Notes: generated from the letters alone by a model not told the origin. DNA of 64,000 nt from Bathymodiolus brooksi (GCA_963680875.1 OY804579.1:85053095-85117094); one strand, 5' to 3'; shown: positions 1 to 11,019, numbered from the stretch's first letter. A program made the numbers and translations.

Positions 1-404
1 CATATACAAAGTCGTATATAAATTAGAACACTATTTTATGATTATCTATTTCTGTATATCGAATTCACTTCATATTTCGGAATCACAACATCGTCTCTGA
101 CTTCGGAATCACATTATCATCTCTGACTTCCGAATGGCAATATCGCTCCCACTTTGAAATAAAAATGTCACGTGTGACTTCGAAATCACATTCCCACTTC
201 TCAGTTCGAATTAGGGTTCACAATTAGGCCGCCGACTGTGTACGATCAAAAACGCCCTTAAAAATGCCAATGCATCGAATCTTAATGCAATTTTCCAACT
301 GTTTGTGCATTGTTGTTATAACATAGATTGTTGAAGATCTATAAATCTAATATTGGCCCATGCGGATCAGTGCAATATAACATGCTTCCTTGTTGAAGTG
401 GGTT

Positions 405-600
405 ATGGATAGGTGGCTGAGTGGTTACGGTCTTTGACTTATGACCACTGGTTTGATTCGAGCCCCCTAAGCTTACCTAAAGTGTTAATGATTCGAGAAA
501 GCTACTCATGACCCGGTGTTTCACAGGTCAATTTGATATAAATATCTGCAGCTGTCCTACCTATCTGGTCTGGTAGTCATGACATTTGCATAACAGTTGT
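405..600 (+). repeat. tRNA-derived SINE, family C
   Basis: The head looks like a tRNA gene: an A-box-like TGGCTGAGTGGTTACGG near 414 and a B-box-like GGTTTGATTCGAGCC near 450. A non-tRNA body follows to about 600. A related head occurs at 61353-61455. It is called a SINE, not a tRNA, because the acceptor stem does not close and the body continues past the head. Ends are approximate. Confidence 0.6.
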
Positions 601-644
601 TGAAAGTGAAGATAAATACAAATAATATAAACTAAAGAGGAAAG

Positions 645-805
645 TGACTGTTGTTTCGTGTTACTCGATCTTTAGTTTTATGTGTAGTGTTTTGTAGATG
701 GTTGTTTGCCCTTTTGTCCTTTTCCTTTTGGCTATTGTGTTGTCTGTTCTTCTTCAATTTACAGATTCTGATTACCCCTTTGGTATCATCAAACCCTTCT
801 TTCAA
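645..805 (+). repeat. Penelope-like element 3' tail fragment
   Basis: The stretch around TTCGTGTTACTCGATC and TTGGCTATTGTGTTGTCTG recurs nearly unchanged at 10560-10720 and 14290-14395, and more degraded at 6650-6790 (reverse) and 20355-20480. At 14080 it directly follows a degraded reverse transcriptase C-terminus, which marks it as the 3' untranslated tail of one retroelement family. No gene is seen here. Confidence 0.6.
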
Positions 806-962
806 TAGGGAAAAGTAGGAAGAAGCATACAATAGTCAGTGCATATTGTTTTATCATTTCTTACTGTCACGTAATCGACACAATTATGCTGTTCTTATCT
901 AATACTGTCCTCTACGTAATATATTATTTGGACTTGTTATACCTATTTGTTCACAGGTAAAA

Positions 963-1326
963 ATGTCTAAGCCATTTTTGTTTATAGTAATTGGGATTTT
1001 TGTGTTATTGGAATTTTTACAAAGATACGCTAATGCAGAAAAATCAAAGAGACTCTTGTTAAATGATCCAGATATTGTTCATGCACGACTAAGTCAATTA
1101 GAAAAGAAACAACAGGAAATGTCTGGCCAAATGTCAAGACAAATATCACAACTGCAAGGGCAAATATCACAACAGCGAGGGAAAACATCACAGCTGCAAG
1201 GACATATATCACAACAGCAAGGCAATATATAGCAATAGCAAGGACAAATATCACAACTGCAAAGTGACATAAACAGTGAGAAGATCAAAACCTCTGTCCT
1301 CGAACAGACAATTCACACGATGCAGA
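963..1326 (+). pseudogene. short-chain collagen C4-like gene 1, exon 1 (two in-frame stops)
   Basis: ATG at 963 opens a hydrophobic signal-peptide-like start, then the block SKRLLLNDPDIVHARL (residues about 29-44) and a glutamine-rich coiled coil of 7-residue repeats (QGQISQL type). The same plan, with SKRLLLNDPEV, is seen in exon 1 of the paralog at 52486-52699. The frame is broken by TAG at 1230-1232 and 1236-1238, then continues in the same frame to a donor, A|GTAAGT, at 1327. That phase (1 nt left over) matches exon 2 at 4818. The stops lie in the 21-bp repeat region and look like changes from TCA and CAG codons. Family members are secreted proteins with an N-terminal coiled coil and a C-terminal Cys-rich domain. 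This copy is probably a pseudogene, or a null allele or sequencing error, because exons 2 and 3 look intact. Confidence 0.75.
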
Positions 1327-4015
1327 GTAAGTTTTCTTGCAATGATAACATCAAAGGAGTGGGAAATTTGTCAAGTCCTGGATGCAGCGAAATCAACGTC
1401 ATGAGCCTTTTTAATACTATTCCAAAAACTAAACGTAGCCATGGTCATAAAAGAATTCAACATCCAAATGTCAAAAAGTCCTCTAAACCAAGAACGCTAC
1501 AAGATACTTTTAATGATTTACTTTCTAATATACAGAAACCTCTTGGAATTCATCACATTCGTACAATCTTATTTTCACTACCTGTAAACTACCTCAAAGA
1601 TCTTAGGGATTTTGGACTTGACAAAGGAGGCGTAGATCCTTTTTCTCCTAAGTACAGATTGTCTAGTATTACATGTGACGTGGCGTCCTTTCGTCTTTTC
1701 AAACCAGTTCGATCTGAACTTCTTCATGATAACAACAGAAAATTCCTCCATATTCCGTTTGCTAACAAAGGAATCGATGCTAATAACATCAGCATCATTC
1801 TTAATAGAAAAGAGGTCGTAAAAGAAATTCCACCATATTTCAAAAATCAATCTGTTCCCATTGTCTCTTATAGCTACACTAACAGCATTGGCCGTAAAAT
1901 TTTCACCTACAAAGAAGCATTGCAAGATATTAACATAGAAGAGTACCTTAAGAATCCTCTGACTTGTGACTGCTCCCACTCTCCTTTTCAATACAACCCA
2001 TTTGGACATGTAATCACTGGTGATCTGAATATCATTCAACATGAGTCTCCGAAAGGTGATTTCTCGTGGTCCTAAATTCAGAGAACCTCAACACATCAAT
2101 TGGAAACATAATTTCAAGATAATTATGGATGCTGTTGAAGATTATGCCAGAAGGTGGATAAAGAGAGAAGTAGACCAAGATCCTGAGTTAGAGTCCTTGT
2201 CAGACTGGGTTAGAACAATTAGGTCTCTAGTACAAGGTCGGATTCACAAACTCAAAAATTATGTTAATAGTCGACCTAAGTCTGTATTTAAAAACCAAGA
2301 AGCTGTTGAGTGTCTTTCCTCTCTTCATGACGAATATGTTATCGTTCCTGCGGACAATGTTTCCAACAATATCGTGTTTGTATGTAAATCATATTACTTC
2401 GAATGCCTAATCAAGGAATTAGGCATAAATAGCAGCACCTCTAGTAATACCACATACAAACCAACTTCGTTCGACAAAGATGAAATCCTAGCTAACCACA
2501 GATCATTCATGACCTCTTTAAGCATTCCCTCTGGTAAAGAGTCTGAGGATTTACCCTATTTATATTGGATACCTAAACTCCATAAGACATCATACAAAGA
2601 AAGGTACATAGCGGGATCATCAACTTGTTTGACGAAAGAATTGTCTATTCACCTGACAAAGATGCTGTCTGCAGTAAAAGAGGGACAACAGAAATATTGT
2701 GAAACTGTTTACTCGCGTAGTGGCATAAATCACATGTGGATTTTGAAAAACTCTAAAGATCTTTTGGATAACCTTAAATCAAGATCTTTCTCTCAGGTAT
2801 CCTCCATCAAAACTTTTGATTTTTCAACTCTATATACCACCCTACCGCATGACAAATTAAAAACCCGCTTAAAAGAAACAATTCACAAAGCTTTCAGTCA
2901 TAGAAACTATGGCTCAAAATTTGTTGTGTTAGGCTACAATTCCACATATTTTTCAAACAAAATTCAAAAAGGTAAAACATGCTACTCCGAGGAACAAGTG
3001 ATCAGTATGCTGGAGTTCCTCATCGATAACATATTTGTCTCCTTTGGAGGGACACTGTTTCAGCCGATTTATTTTTATACTCATATGAGTCGGAGTTTCT
3101 TCAAAAGCTTGTAAAAGAAAAGAAGATTCATGAGGCTAGAGCCTTTAATTGCACATACAGGTATATTGATGACGTTTTATCTATCAATAATTCTAGATTT
3201 GCAGAATTTCTTCCATTGGTATATCCTCCAGAGCTGGAAGTTAAAGAGACCACAGATACAGCATCGTCCGCATCATTTTTGGACCTATACCTCGAATTTG
3301 ACGACAGTGGTCAACTCAGTACTAAAATTTATGATAAACGGGACGACTTCAATTTTAAAATCATAAATTTTCCAAATATGTGCAGCAATATACCAGCTTC
3401 TCCTGCATATGGTGTTTACATCTCGCAATTGATTCGCTATGCAAGGACCAGTAGCAATTATTCTGATTTCCTGAAACGTCATCTTCATCTGAGAAACAGG
3501 CTACTGGACCATGGCTATGAAAAGATTCGCCTTATTCGATCTCTTAAAAAGTTTATATTCCGATACCAAGATCTTGTCGAAATATATTCCGTCTCTGCAG
3601 AGACGATAATAAACGATGCATTTTCATATAGTGAAAATGTATAAAGATAAGGAAGTCAACAAAATGTCAAAAATATTTTTTATCAATGTGTGACGTAAAT
3701 GTGTTTTTGACATTTACTTCACTGAATTTGGTACTGCTTTGACAACTATTTCACCTATTTTGTTCCAGTATTGTTATAAATACTGTTATAATGACAGCCG
3801 GAACCTTTGAGCCGTAGTGAAAGCGGGAGGTTTGGCGCTTTAAAATCTGATTCAACCCTCTATTTCTTTAGAAATGCCAGTACCAAGTCAGGGTCATTAC
3901 GGTTTTCACAGTTTTCCGGTTGTTGATTGATTTTGTCTGTTTATATAATTATGAGTTTTGACTTTCCATTTGTAAGATTGTTCGGAGTTCGGTAATTTTG
4001 TTATTACCCTTATTC
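1327..4015 (+). mobile_element. Degraded Penelope-like retroelement in intron 1 of C4-like gene 1
   Basis: The element fills most of the first intron of the collagen C4-like gene. It contains a broken reverse transcriptase (1329-3644) followed by a conserved-looking tail around 3836-4010 (CCAGTACCAAGTCAGG, then TTTGTCTG and GACTTTCCATTTG blocks) that I associate with the 3' ends of bivalve Penelope-like elements. No GIY-YIG endonuclease was recognised between 3645 and 4015, though a degraded one cannot be excluded. The exact 5' end is not resolved because the element frame runs on from the exon frame by chance. Confidence 0.75.
1329..3644 (+). pseudogene. Penelope-like reverse transcriptase, frameshifted with catalytic gap
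   Basis: Three frames together cover a Penelope-type RT. Frame one (to about 2036) ends with the upstream region holding GHVITGDLNII. A frameshift near 2035-2041 leads to SLRKVISRGPKFREP, then VPADN, YLYWIPKLHK, the RYIAGSS block and FDFSTLYTTLPH (about 2817-2853; the catalytic-palm A region). At about 3062, after FGGTLFQ, the frame shifts again and resumes at ADLFLYSYESEF, so roughly 15 residues that normally include the conserved IPMGTNCAP-type block are missing. The catalytic RYIDDVLSINN motif is intact at about 3160-3192, and the C-terminus continues to a stop at 3644 (SNIPASPAYGVYISQLIRY, then KFIFRYQDLV). Two frameshifts plus the deletion mean it cannot encode an active enzyme. Confidence 0.85.
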
Positions 4016-4110
4016 CTTATATTCGACAACCATTTCTTATATTATTTAATTACAGTGAAATAATCACAACCGACAACATTGCATGCTGTGTTCATTCCCT
4101 TGGAACAACG

Positions 4111-4260
4111 GCATCGATGGTGTAATGGTCAGTGTGCTCACCTCGAGTGCTGTAGATCTTGGGTTCGAGCAAAACGGTAATGAAAACTGGTGTTGATTCC
4201 AGTAAATGATAGACTGTCGGTTGCTTAATGTCCAGTGGAAAATATTTCATGCATATTCAG
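4111..4260 (+). repeat. SINE head, family A-like
   Basis: CATCGATGGTGTAATGGTCAG and GGGTTCGAGC give A- and B-box-like segments about 40 bp apart. The body after the head differs from the long family A copies (5297, 20581, 42999, 48853), so this is a chimera or a different subfamily. It lies in intron 1 of the collagen C4-like gene. Confidence 0.5.
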
Positions 4261-4817
4261 GGCGATGATAAGTACAACAATATACACAAAAAACTATAAG
4301 CAAGGGTGACTGGGAAAACTAGGGCAAACACGTTTGTTTGCCACTGGAATATGTGAAGAGTTCGGTAGGGATATTATGCGTTACTCCACAAAAGATGTAT
4401 GCAACGTGCAGAAACCACAGCACTATCCAAACACGTTACTCATTTTGATCTACGGTCAGGTTTTTCTGCATTATATCGTGACAACACCCCCATCGACATG
4501 ACGATGTCTATCCGACAACCTTATATATATATATTCATGATCTGTTTCTATTGAGTACATGATTTTACGTGTCGATCTAGTTTGTATACACATTGTGTAG
4601 CTCTGACATGTCTAAGATTATTAGCATGATTTGTGTTTATTGTCTTGAATACTATTGTTGAACGCATATTGAAAGGGGACGGATATTTGTAATTGCGACA
4701 CAAATGTATCATGCGAAAATTTGTAAATAATGTAAAATAAGTAACTCATCTGAATTAGACTATTCTTAAGATAATAGCAAAATGCAATTAGCCAGTTTGA
4801 TTGTTTCATTTTGTTAG

Positions 4818-4889
4818 GCCATGGTTCTACATACGTACGATGGGGAAGATCTGAATGTTCAGCACCAAATACAGAAATGATATATGAAG
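4818..4889 (+). CDS. Short-chain collagen C4-like gene 1, exon 2
   Basis: This 72-nt exon follows TTTTGTTAG and is followed by GTACGT. With one base carried from exon 1 it reads SHGSTYVRWGR, then S-E-C and ends MIYEG with the Gly split over the intron. STYVRWGR with a nearby Cys starts the C-terminal domain in this family. The paralog on the minus strand has an exon of exactly the same length and phase (49605-49676), which supports both borders. No lesion is seen here, in contrast to exon 1. Confidence 0.85.
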
Positions 4890-5296
4890 GTACGTTGTTT
4901 CTAGAATTTTGATTGATTAACTGTCAAAGAATTACGTAATTTTTCTTTATACGAAACTATTCTCTTGCAAAAGCCATAACGAGCATCAGCCTCAACAAAA
5001 CAGAAGAAGATTTTTTCCTTTATCACTAAGTTACAGAGGCCAAAAATAGACAACATTAATGTCAACAACACACAAAGAATAAAATTAACATCACTGTCCT
5101 TTTGTCATCGGAACACATTTTAATGCACCCACGTCAATTCTGAACACGTAAACTTGCATTTTCAATGTATACAACACTAAGACGAAACTTTACAGCGAGA
5201 AAAATCCAAATCTGGGTCTTGGCCTTAGAATAAATTAATATACGGTCATGAACATACTGTACATTAATTAGAATATTGAAATGAATAGAATGAATG

Positions 5297-5652
5297 CGTG
5301 AGTGATTGCTGTTTAATGCCAACTCAGCAATTTTTCAGCTATATCATGGCGAGAACAATTTAATTTTCAATGAAATGAGGTCCGCTTTGTACTAGACTAC
5401 AATGCCTAGTTGGATTTTTATAGTATTAACTCACTGAAACAACAGTCCGCGGATAGACATGTCACCCCACTCGGACACATTATTCTGACTCCATGTCAAC
5501 AAGTCTTTGCTCTTTCTACTTAGTGCTGCGTGTTTAGCGGCGGAGAAGCAGCAAATACCAATGTTATAGTCCTTAGTTTGACTCGATGGGGGATCGAACC
5601 CATGATCTACCTCACTCACGGCGAGAACGCTAACCATTACACCACCAATGCT
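5297..5652 (-). repeat. SINE, family A (long), minus strand
   Basis: Read on the minus strand it has a tRNA-like head (GGTGTAATGGTTAGCG and GGTTCGATCCCC), a body with CTAAACACGCAGCACTAAG and the phrase CTGTTGTTTCAGTGAG, and a tail with TTAAACAGCAATCACTCACG. The same order is found at 20581-20918 and 48853-49218 (plus) and 42999-43344 (minus). It sits in intron 2 of the collagen C4-like gene. Confidence 0.85.
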
Positions 5653-5730
5653 TTGAATATATAGAATATTTGCAAACATTAACAATTATCATGAACTGTC
5701 ATCGAGATTAATTTTATCTTTGATCAACAG

Positions 5731-6200
5731 GTTATGCAGCTGGCGAAAAACACGCCCACAGTTCCGGCAATACAGGCGGTGCATCCAATATGCTGTGTCT
5801 TCCCAGTAATCCTGAACTCAGTAATAAAACAATATCAACTTCAAGCCTAATTTATGGAACAGAATATAATGATGATAATTTTGGATCTGGTGCTTATAAT
5901 GAATATGTTCCCTGTGCAGTATGTAGAAGCACAAACGCGTCATCGTCATTGATGATTCCTGGTAGGAAATCTTGTTTTGCAGGATGGAAGAAGGAATATG
6001 ATGGTATAATAGCATCGGGTGCCTGGTCTCATGCTGCTTCGTCTTTCATTTGTGTTGATACCCACCCTACCTATATAACAGGAGGAAGTAGAAGCAACGA
6101 TGATAATCTTATCTATGTAACAGCAATGAAATGTGGTTCATTGCCATGTCCGCCTTACAAAGATAATCTGGAATTATTCTGTGTCGTTTGCTCCAAATAA
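5731..6200 (+). CDS. Short-chain collagen C4-like gene 1, exon 3 (C-terminal domain)
   Basis: The exon starts after TGATCAACAG and completes the Gly codon split from exon 2, giving GYAAGEKHAH. It encodes about 156 residues of Cys-rich domain to TAA at 6198. Signatures visible are GGASNMLCLP, YGTEYNDD, VPCAVCRS, MIPGRKSCFAGW, FICVDTHP and a C-terminal CGSLPCPP ... FCVVCSK. These are the hallmarks of mollusc proteins annotated as short-chain collagen C4-like; no Gly-X-Y collagen repeat is present. The frame is unbroken. With exon 1 nonsense-mutated, this exon can only be translated from another start or another allele. Confidence 0.88.
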
Positions 6201-6201
6201 A
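6196..6201 (+). promoter_or_regulatory. AATAAA overlapping the stop codon
   Basis: The last Lys codon, the TAA stop and the next base form AATAAA. The paralog also has AATAAA repeats within a few bases of its stop (about 47613-47626, minus strand), so a very short 3' UTR may be a shared trait. Function is inferred only from the hexamer. Confidence 0.4.
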
Positions 6202-6279
6202 ACTGATACAACTTGTATATAACTTGTTCCTTACAATATTTTAGTATGATATTTACAATAGCGCCAGTCACAATAGTCA

Positions 6280-6420
6280 AATCAAAGTGCGATAGCTAGA
6301 TCGTGGGTCAAAGCAAAGAATATAAAATGGGTATTTGCTGCTTTTCTGTCAAGTTTGGTTACAATTGGCTGAGCAATCTTGTTGACATGTTGACAACTTG
6401 TCAAATGGTCAGGTAAGTTA
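6280..6420 (+). repeat. SINE family A fragment
   Basis: GTCAAAGCAAAGAATATAAA and GGTATTTGCTGCTTTTC match the part of the family A body seen at 20625-20665 (GTCAAACCAAAGACTATAG, GGTATTTGTTGCTTCTCC). The tRNA-like head is largely eroded. The following 130 bases hold nothing I can name. Confidence 0.45.
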
Positions 6421-6554
6421 TTTATCAGTTCTATTGCCCTATGGTGGAAAAATAGTTTAATCTTACATTGTTTGAGCGTTCACCAATGCATGCATATACA
6501 TTTTGATATCTTAAAATCTTCTATATTTTTAATAGATCTGTAGAAAATAAAACT

Positions 6555-7180
6555 CTCTCTAATTCTTCAGAGAGATGTAATGAGTGGCTGTTTCGGTTTC
6601 TCTAACACGTTCATGTTTACATGCGTCATTTGTGATCTGTAGGCACATAAGAAAAGTTTGAAATGGTAATAAAAATCAGTAAATTGAACAAGGAAAGACA
6701 ACACAATGGCCAAAAGAAAACGTACAAAAGGACAAAGAACGATCTTCAAAACATAAAACAAAAAACTAGAGATCGAGCCACACGAACGCCACTAAAATCG
6801 GGGATGAACTCCAAACTCGCTGATAAGTCATGAATGAGGAAAGGACCGGATTTTGATTACGACAAACAGAACATATACATGGTTATTTGTGACACAGATA
6901 CTCCATAACGGTTAAGCAAGTCATGGTGGCGACCGTAAAACTTTCGAAGTGATGATTTCAACATAACCACTAGGTTCAGTAACTACATTGTTATCAGCAA
7001 CCCTCTATCAAGGAAATCATGATAGAAACCAGACGCTCTGGAATATCGGATTAACTGAGAGATATATACTTCATATGCCGGAATGCTACTACATATAAAT
7101 GGGAAGTTCACATGGCGAAAACTGAAATAATCTGTTTTACCGTAAAGTTTAGTTCTTAACCGACCCTCACTGTCAATTTC
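6555..7180 (-). mobile_element. Penelope-like element, C-terminal and 3' tail remnant
   Basis: On the minus strand, about 7180 to 6860 gives scattered blocks of the RT C-terminus seen intact elsewhere (NSKLTVRV, FTVKQ, TVKQII, HLYVV and then a degraded FYGRHHDLV equivalent near 6930). It is followed at 6860-6560 by the same 3' tail as at 10560 and 14290. Several stops make it non-coding. It lies directly downstream of C4-like gene 1. Confidence 0.6.
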
Positions 7181-7479
7181 GAGTTATATGTCAAGGTATG
7201 ATATAGCCGTATCTGTGGTATCATTTATGTCATGCTCAATAGCATTACCTTATTGTTCACTCCCGGTTTTTAGTGGGATTCGTGTTGGTATCTTCAAACT
7301 CTTCATACAATATCAAGGATATCGCTTATCGAATTTTTACCGATTTTTATTATCTAAATATATAAATACTCGATTATTCAAACAGCCGTATTGAAACACT
7401 AAACTGTGTTGTCTTGTTCGTTCGCAGTAGCTGTCAACTTCAGAAAAATCTGAAGATACCAAACAAGTATTATAAGAAG

Positions 7480-7620
7480 GATAAAGAATATAATGGACAA
7501 GGGTGAAAAGACAATGGTCCACAAAACACAACAGAGAAAACTACAGATGTGAGCAACAACCCCCTCCCACCAAAAAAATAAAATAACCGGGGGATAACTC
7601 TAGTGTTCTGAAAGTTCCAG
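7480..7620 (-). repeat. Retroelement 3' tail fragment, minus strand
   Basis: AAGACAATGGTCCACAAAACACAACAGAG and the downstream CCGGGGGATAACTC segment echo the reversed Penelope tail seen at 6700-6810 and 46350-46450. The stretch 7181-7480 between the two tails has only short open frames and nothing recognisable. Confidence 0.35.
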
Positions 7621-7859
7621 AAGGATTCATTAATTTAACTTTTTTTCATTATAACTTAGAGCTGAAATTTTCAATGATAACACCAATACATGTAGTTGAA
7701 TATTATGATATAAAAAATCAACACCCCTTCATCTTTGACACAACAAAGTAAGACTGTAGTAGTATTATTGATTGATGTCGAAAAGAAGTGATGTAGATAT
7801 ATATAAAAATCAGATCTAGAACAATCTTCAAACATTACTTGATAAATTTTATTTATATT

Positions 7860-8934
7860 GTGACACTTGGAAAATGAAAGTAAATGTTGATGAAACAAAG
7901 ATAGTAGTATTTTCTAAAGGACGACTACCAGGAAATCTTATTTTTAATTATAATGTGACTAATGTTGAGATAGTTAAAGATTTCAATTATTTGGGAATTT
8001 ATTTTTCTCGGACTGGAAGTTTCAAAGTTTTTAAAAATCATCTTTCTGAAAAAGCTATTAAAGCTATGTAGGAAGTAATAAAAAAGGGGAGGAAACATAA
8101 TCTTTCTATCAGCTGTCAACTTGATCTTTTTGATAAATTAGTAAAACCCATATTATTGTACGCTGTGAGATCTGGGGTTCCGGCAATAATGACATTTTGG
8201 AAAAGGTACATTTGAAATTTTGCAAAATTATTCTTCACTTAAAAGCTACAACTCCAAACTGTATGATAATTGGGGAGCTTGGTCGTTATCCTTTAGATAT
8301 AGACATTAAACTTAGAAATATCTTATGCTGGTCGAAATTGATTACTGGGAAGGATATTAAACTATCTATTATTTATAACAGGTTATTATATTTATCACAA
8401 AATAATAATTGTCAGTTTTCATGGTTAAATTATGTAGAGAGTATTTTAAATGAATGTGGACTTTCATATGTATGGTTCAACAAGTATTTCATTAGTGAAC
8501 AATGGCTTAAAAACTCCGTTAAAAATCAGTTTTACCAAACCTGGCATGCAAATATTGATACCGGATCGAAAACTTTAAGTTATCGCCTTTTTTAAAATAA
8601 ATTTGAATTTGAAAATCATCTTAGTATCCTCGACGATAAGGGTATATTTACCTTTTGTCGCTTTAGGCTGAATAACCATAAACTACCTGTTGAATACGGA
8701 CGGTGGATAAACATACCTAGGGAACTCAGAATTTGTAATTTATGCAACACAGCAGATCTTGGAGATGAGTTCCATTATTTATTAAAATGTAATTATTTCA
8801 GTGAAAAAAGAAAAACTTGCTTAGATAAAAAATACTTTAAAAATTGTAATATTCTGAAATTTGGTACTTTAATGAATCTGACAAAAAAAATCGAAAATAA
8901 AAAAACTTTGCATCTTTATAAGATATATCAATGA
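7860..8934 (+). pseudogene. CR1/Jockey-like LINE, reverse transcriptase C-terminal part
   Basis: The first frame (to a stop at 8069) reads WKMKVNVDETKIVVFSKG, the thumb-proximal region of non-LTR reverse transcriptases, and NYLGIYFS. A frameshift near 8150-8170 leads to a second frame with EKVHLKFCKIIL, IGELGRYPLDID and SVKNQFYQTWH. A stop at 8593 interrupts it, then the same frame continues to TGA at 8932 with LPVEYGRW and a CNLC ... DEFHY ... C motif (about 8737-8791), a Cys/His motif usual at the end of these ORF2 proteins. The upstream endonuclease and catalytic RT core are missing, as expected for a 5'-truncated insertion. Two lesions make it inactive. Confidence 0.82.
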
Positions 8935-8965
8935 AAATGTCTGCCCTCCTGGCTGAAAAATGTAA

Positions 8966-8999
8966 CTCTCTCTCTCTCTCTCTCTCTCTCCCTCTTTCT
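8966..8999 (+). repeat. (CT)n microsatellite
   Basis: About 12 uninterrupted CT units, then a CCTCTTTC tail, immediately after the LINE ORF. It may be the simple-repeat 3' end of that LINE. The following 500 bases to 9505 are AT-rich and hold no recognised feature apart from the enzyme gene's 3' flank. Confidence 0.7.
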
Positions 9000-9505
9000 C
9001 ATTTTGTAAATAGTGTATATAGCTGTTTTCGTATTATGTATTGTGTTGTATCTTATTGTGTATTATTGTGTATTATGTATGTATTTAATTTGTTATCTGT
9101 ATACCAATGTGTTAACAAAGGTTACCACACATAAAGATATGTATATATAAATATATAAGAACGAACCCTCTTTTTACACTTTGTATTACAAGAAAAGGAA
9201 CAACGGTGTTTATTAATATATGTATTTATTTATTAATTCAAATTTAAGATCAAATAGAAAACATGACTTAAATTTGACCACATAGAAAAACACACTTGAT
9301 GATCGATTAAATATATTATTAACTGTTTAAAACAAATATCAATGACGTTGACAATGATTGTGTATTGTATAAATCATTCCAGGAAATATAACTGACATTT
9401 CTCTATATATTATTATATCTGTCCATATTATAGCATAGTATAGAAATTTATGGTGGTTTTTCTACTTAAACGATGTTATATCTCGTATGAAATAGTTGTA
9501 GTAAT

Positions 9506-9595
9506 TCACCATCCTTTGGCGGGCCTCCATGATTCAACAATCTTGTCCCCAGTATGAACATAGAAAACCGTATGCTGGCATGCTGTTGCACAAGC
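9506..9595 (-). CDS. D-serine dehydratase / D-threonine aldolase-like gene, last exon (H)
   Basis: On the minus strand this 90-nt exon follows ATTTTGTAG and reads ACATACQHTVFYVHTGDK, then IVESWRPAKGW and TGA. The ACATA start and the ending with WRP-x-KGW are the usual C-terminus of DSD-type enzymes (alanine-racemase-fold PLP enzymes), in which the Cys of the H-x-C pair binds zinc. The Cys is here (codon 2). The preceding His should lie at the end of exon G. Exon H starts in phase 0. The gene runs from 35913 down to here, so transcription is leftward. Confidence 0.85.
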   Translation of the reverse strand, partial: ACATACQHTVFYVHTGDKIVESWRPAKGW

Positions 9596-9649
9596 CTACA
9601 AAATTAAATACATTTTATAAGAAAAGATTGAGAATACCTAAGGGGATAT

Positions 9650-10262
9650 AAAAAAAAACGTAATTATAACAAATTCTGATATGACGTTACTCTTTCGCTT
9701 TGCACGCAAACGAGCGATTTATTTAGATACAAAATCGCATTAGCACATGCGCGGTGCATACATCTAAGCCAGGTGATAAAATCACAAAATAACATTATTT
9801 ACACTGTTGTTAACGTTTTAAACATCTATATTCACTGAAAATAAACAACACATTCAAAATTAATAAATATGCGATGCGCAATTAAAACGTACAAACACAA
9901 TATTATTGTTACGGATGCTCCATCATTAAGACAGACTTTCCTGTCGTAAAAGCACATGTTGGTGAGTAATCGTCTGCTCGAATTTGGCAGCATGAAATGT
10001 GTGCAACATTTCCCGCAAGTGTAAATTTATATAAATTACCGTCTTTCCCATCAAAATATAGTTCTATACTTGTAATATTATACTTATCAGAATCGAAAAA
10101 AATTCATGGAAGCCATACTGTGTTGTGGGTTTTAACATGATTTGGCAGGATATTAGTAAATTTTATCGTTCGCTACCGCTCGGATAAAATATTAATATCC
10201 GCCAACCCATATTAAAACTCATAACACAGTATGGCTTCCATGAATGATTTCTTAATTAGATA
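9650..10262. repeat. Dispersed element with internal hairpin
   Basis: Segments here (TTTCGCTTTGCACGC, TTAGCACATGCGCGGTGCAT and, at the far end, GCTACCGCTCGGATAAAAT) match a second copy at about 15370-15810 (TTTCGCTTTG, CTAGCACATGCGCAGAAGGC, GCTATCGCTCCGTGTAAAAT). An almost perfect inverted repeat lies at 10102-10165 and 10182-10245, with the loop GTTCGCTACCGCTC. It looks like a non-autonomous DNA element inside the last intron of the enzyme gene. Confidence 0.6.
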
Positions 10263-10554
10263 ATTGTTGTTACAAGTACATATAGCTGGTTTGATCATAA
10301 CCTTGTTGTTTACTGATGACACTATGATGAGATAAAAGCATTTCTCGTATATACGTACGAAAGATCATAATTATGGATGTGATGCAGATAATTATTATGA
10401 TGTGTCTCCTACATAAAATTAGATCAGAACGACGGAAGATGACTGCATGTGAAGATTATTTCTATTCATTGTTAAAAATAAAATAAAAAAGAATAAAGTA
10501 AAACAATAATAACTAAATAACACGAGACTATTAGAGAGACAATATTGAGTCTGA

Positions 10555-10720
10555 TTTACCCCAGGTTTTTAGTTGGGTTCGTGTTACTCGATCTTTAGTT
10601 TTATGTGTATGTTTTGTAGATCGTTATTTGTCCTTTTGTACTTTTTCTTTTGGCCATTGTGTTGTCTGTTCTTCTTCGATATACGGATTCTGATTACCCC
10701 TTTGGTATCTTCAAACTCTT
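10555..10720 (+). repeat. Penelope-like element 3' tail fragment
   Basis: This nearly matches 645-805 and 14290-14395 (TTTTTAGTTGGGTTCGTG, TTTTGGCCATTGTGTTGTC, TTACCCCTTTGGTATCTTC). A following piece (10720-10830, CCTGTCCCAGGCCAG ... TTGTTGACCATCACTG) is shared with 34210-34340, so the two repeats recur together. Confidence 0.6.
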
Positions 10721-11019
10721 CTTACATTTTTTGTGCCTGTCCCAGGCCAGAATTTAGATTTCCAACGTTGTTCGTGTTGGCGATATATTTGGAATTGTTG
10801 ACCATCACTGTTTATTTTTTCTTGTCATAACTACAATATCTAGTACCAACTATATGTTGTAGCAGTATCGGTTCTGACATTAATAAATTTCGATGTAATA
10901 TCAATATAATATTGTCTATAAACGTATATATGACATATATGTTACATGTCAGTATTTTTCAGGCAAAAAAAAATAATACCAATTTAATTAAACAATGACC
11001 AAAAAAAGCAACTTAGAAA

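Noticed and set aside
1578..2042. 154-codon minus-strand frame opposite the Penelope RT
   Set aside because: It is the shadow of the RT reading on the plus strand.
9909..10068. Minus-strand exon-like frame (IELYFDGKDGNLYKFTLAGN then a Cys-containing end)
   Set aside because: It reads well and has an AG before it, but it shows no match to the enzyme family and lies inside a dispersed repeat related to 15370-15810.
10573..10830. 85-codon plus-strand ORF
   Set aside because: It lies wholly in a retroelement 3' tail that recurs several times with different frames.
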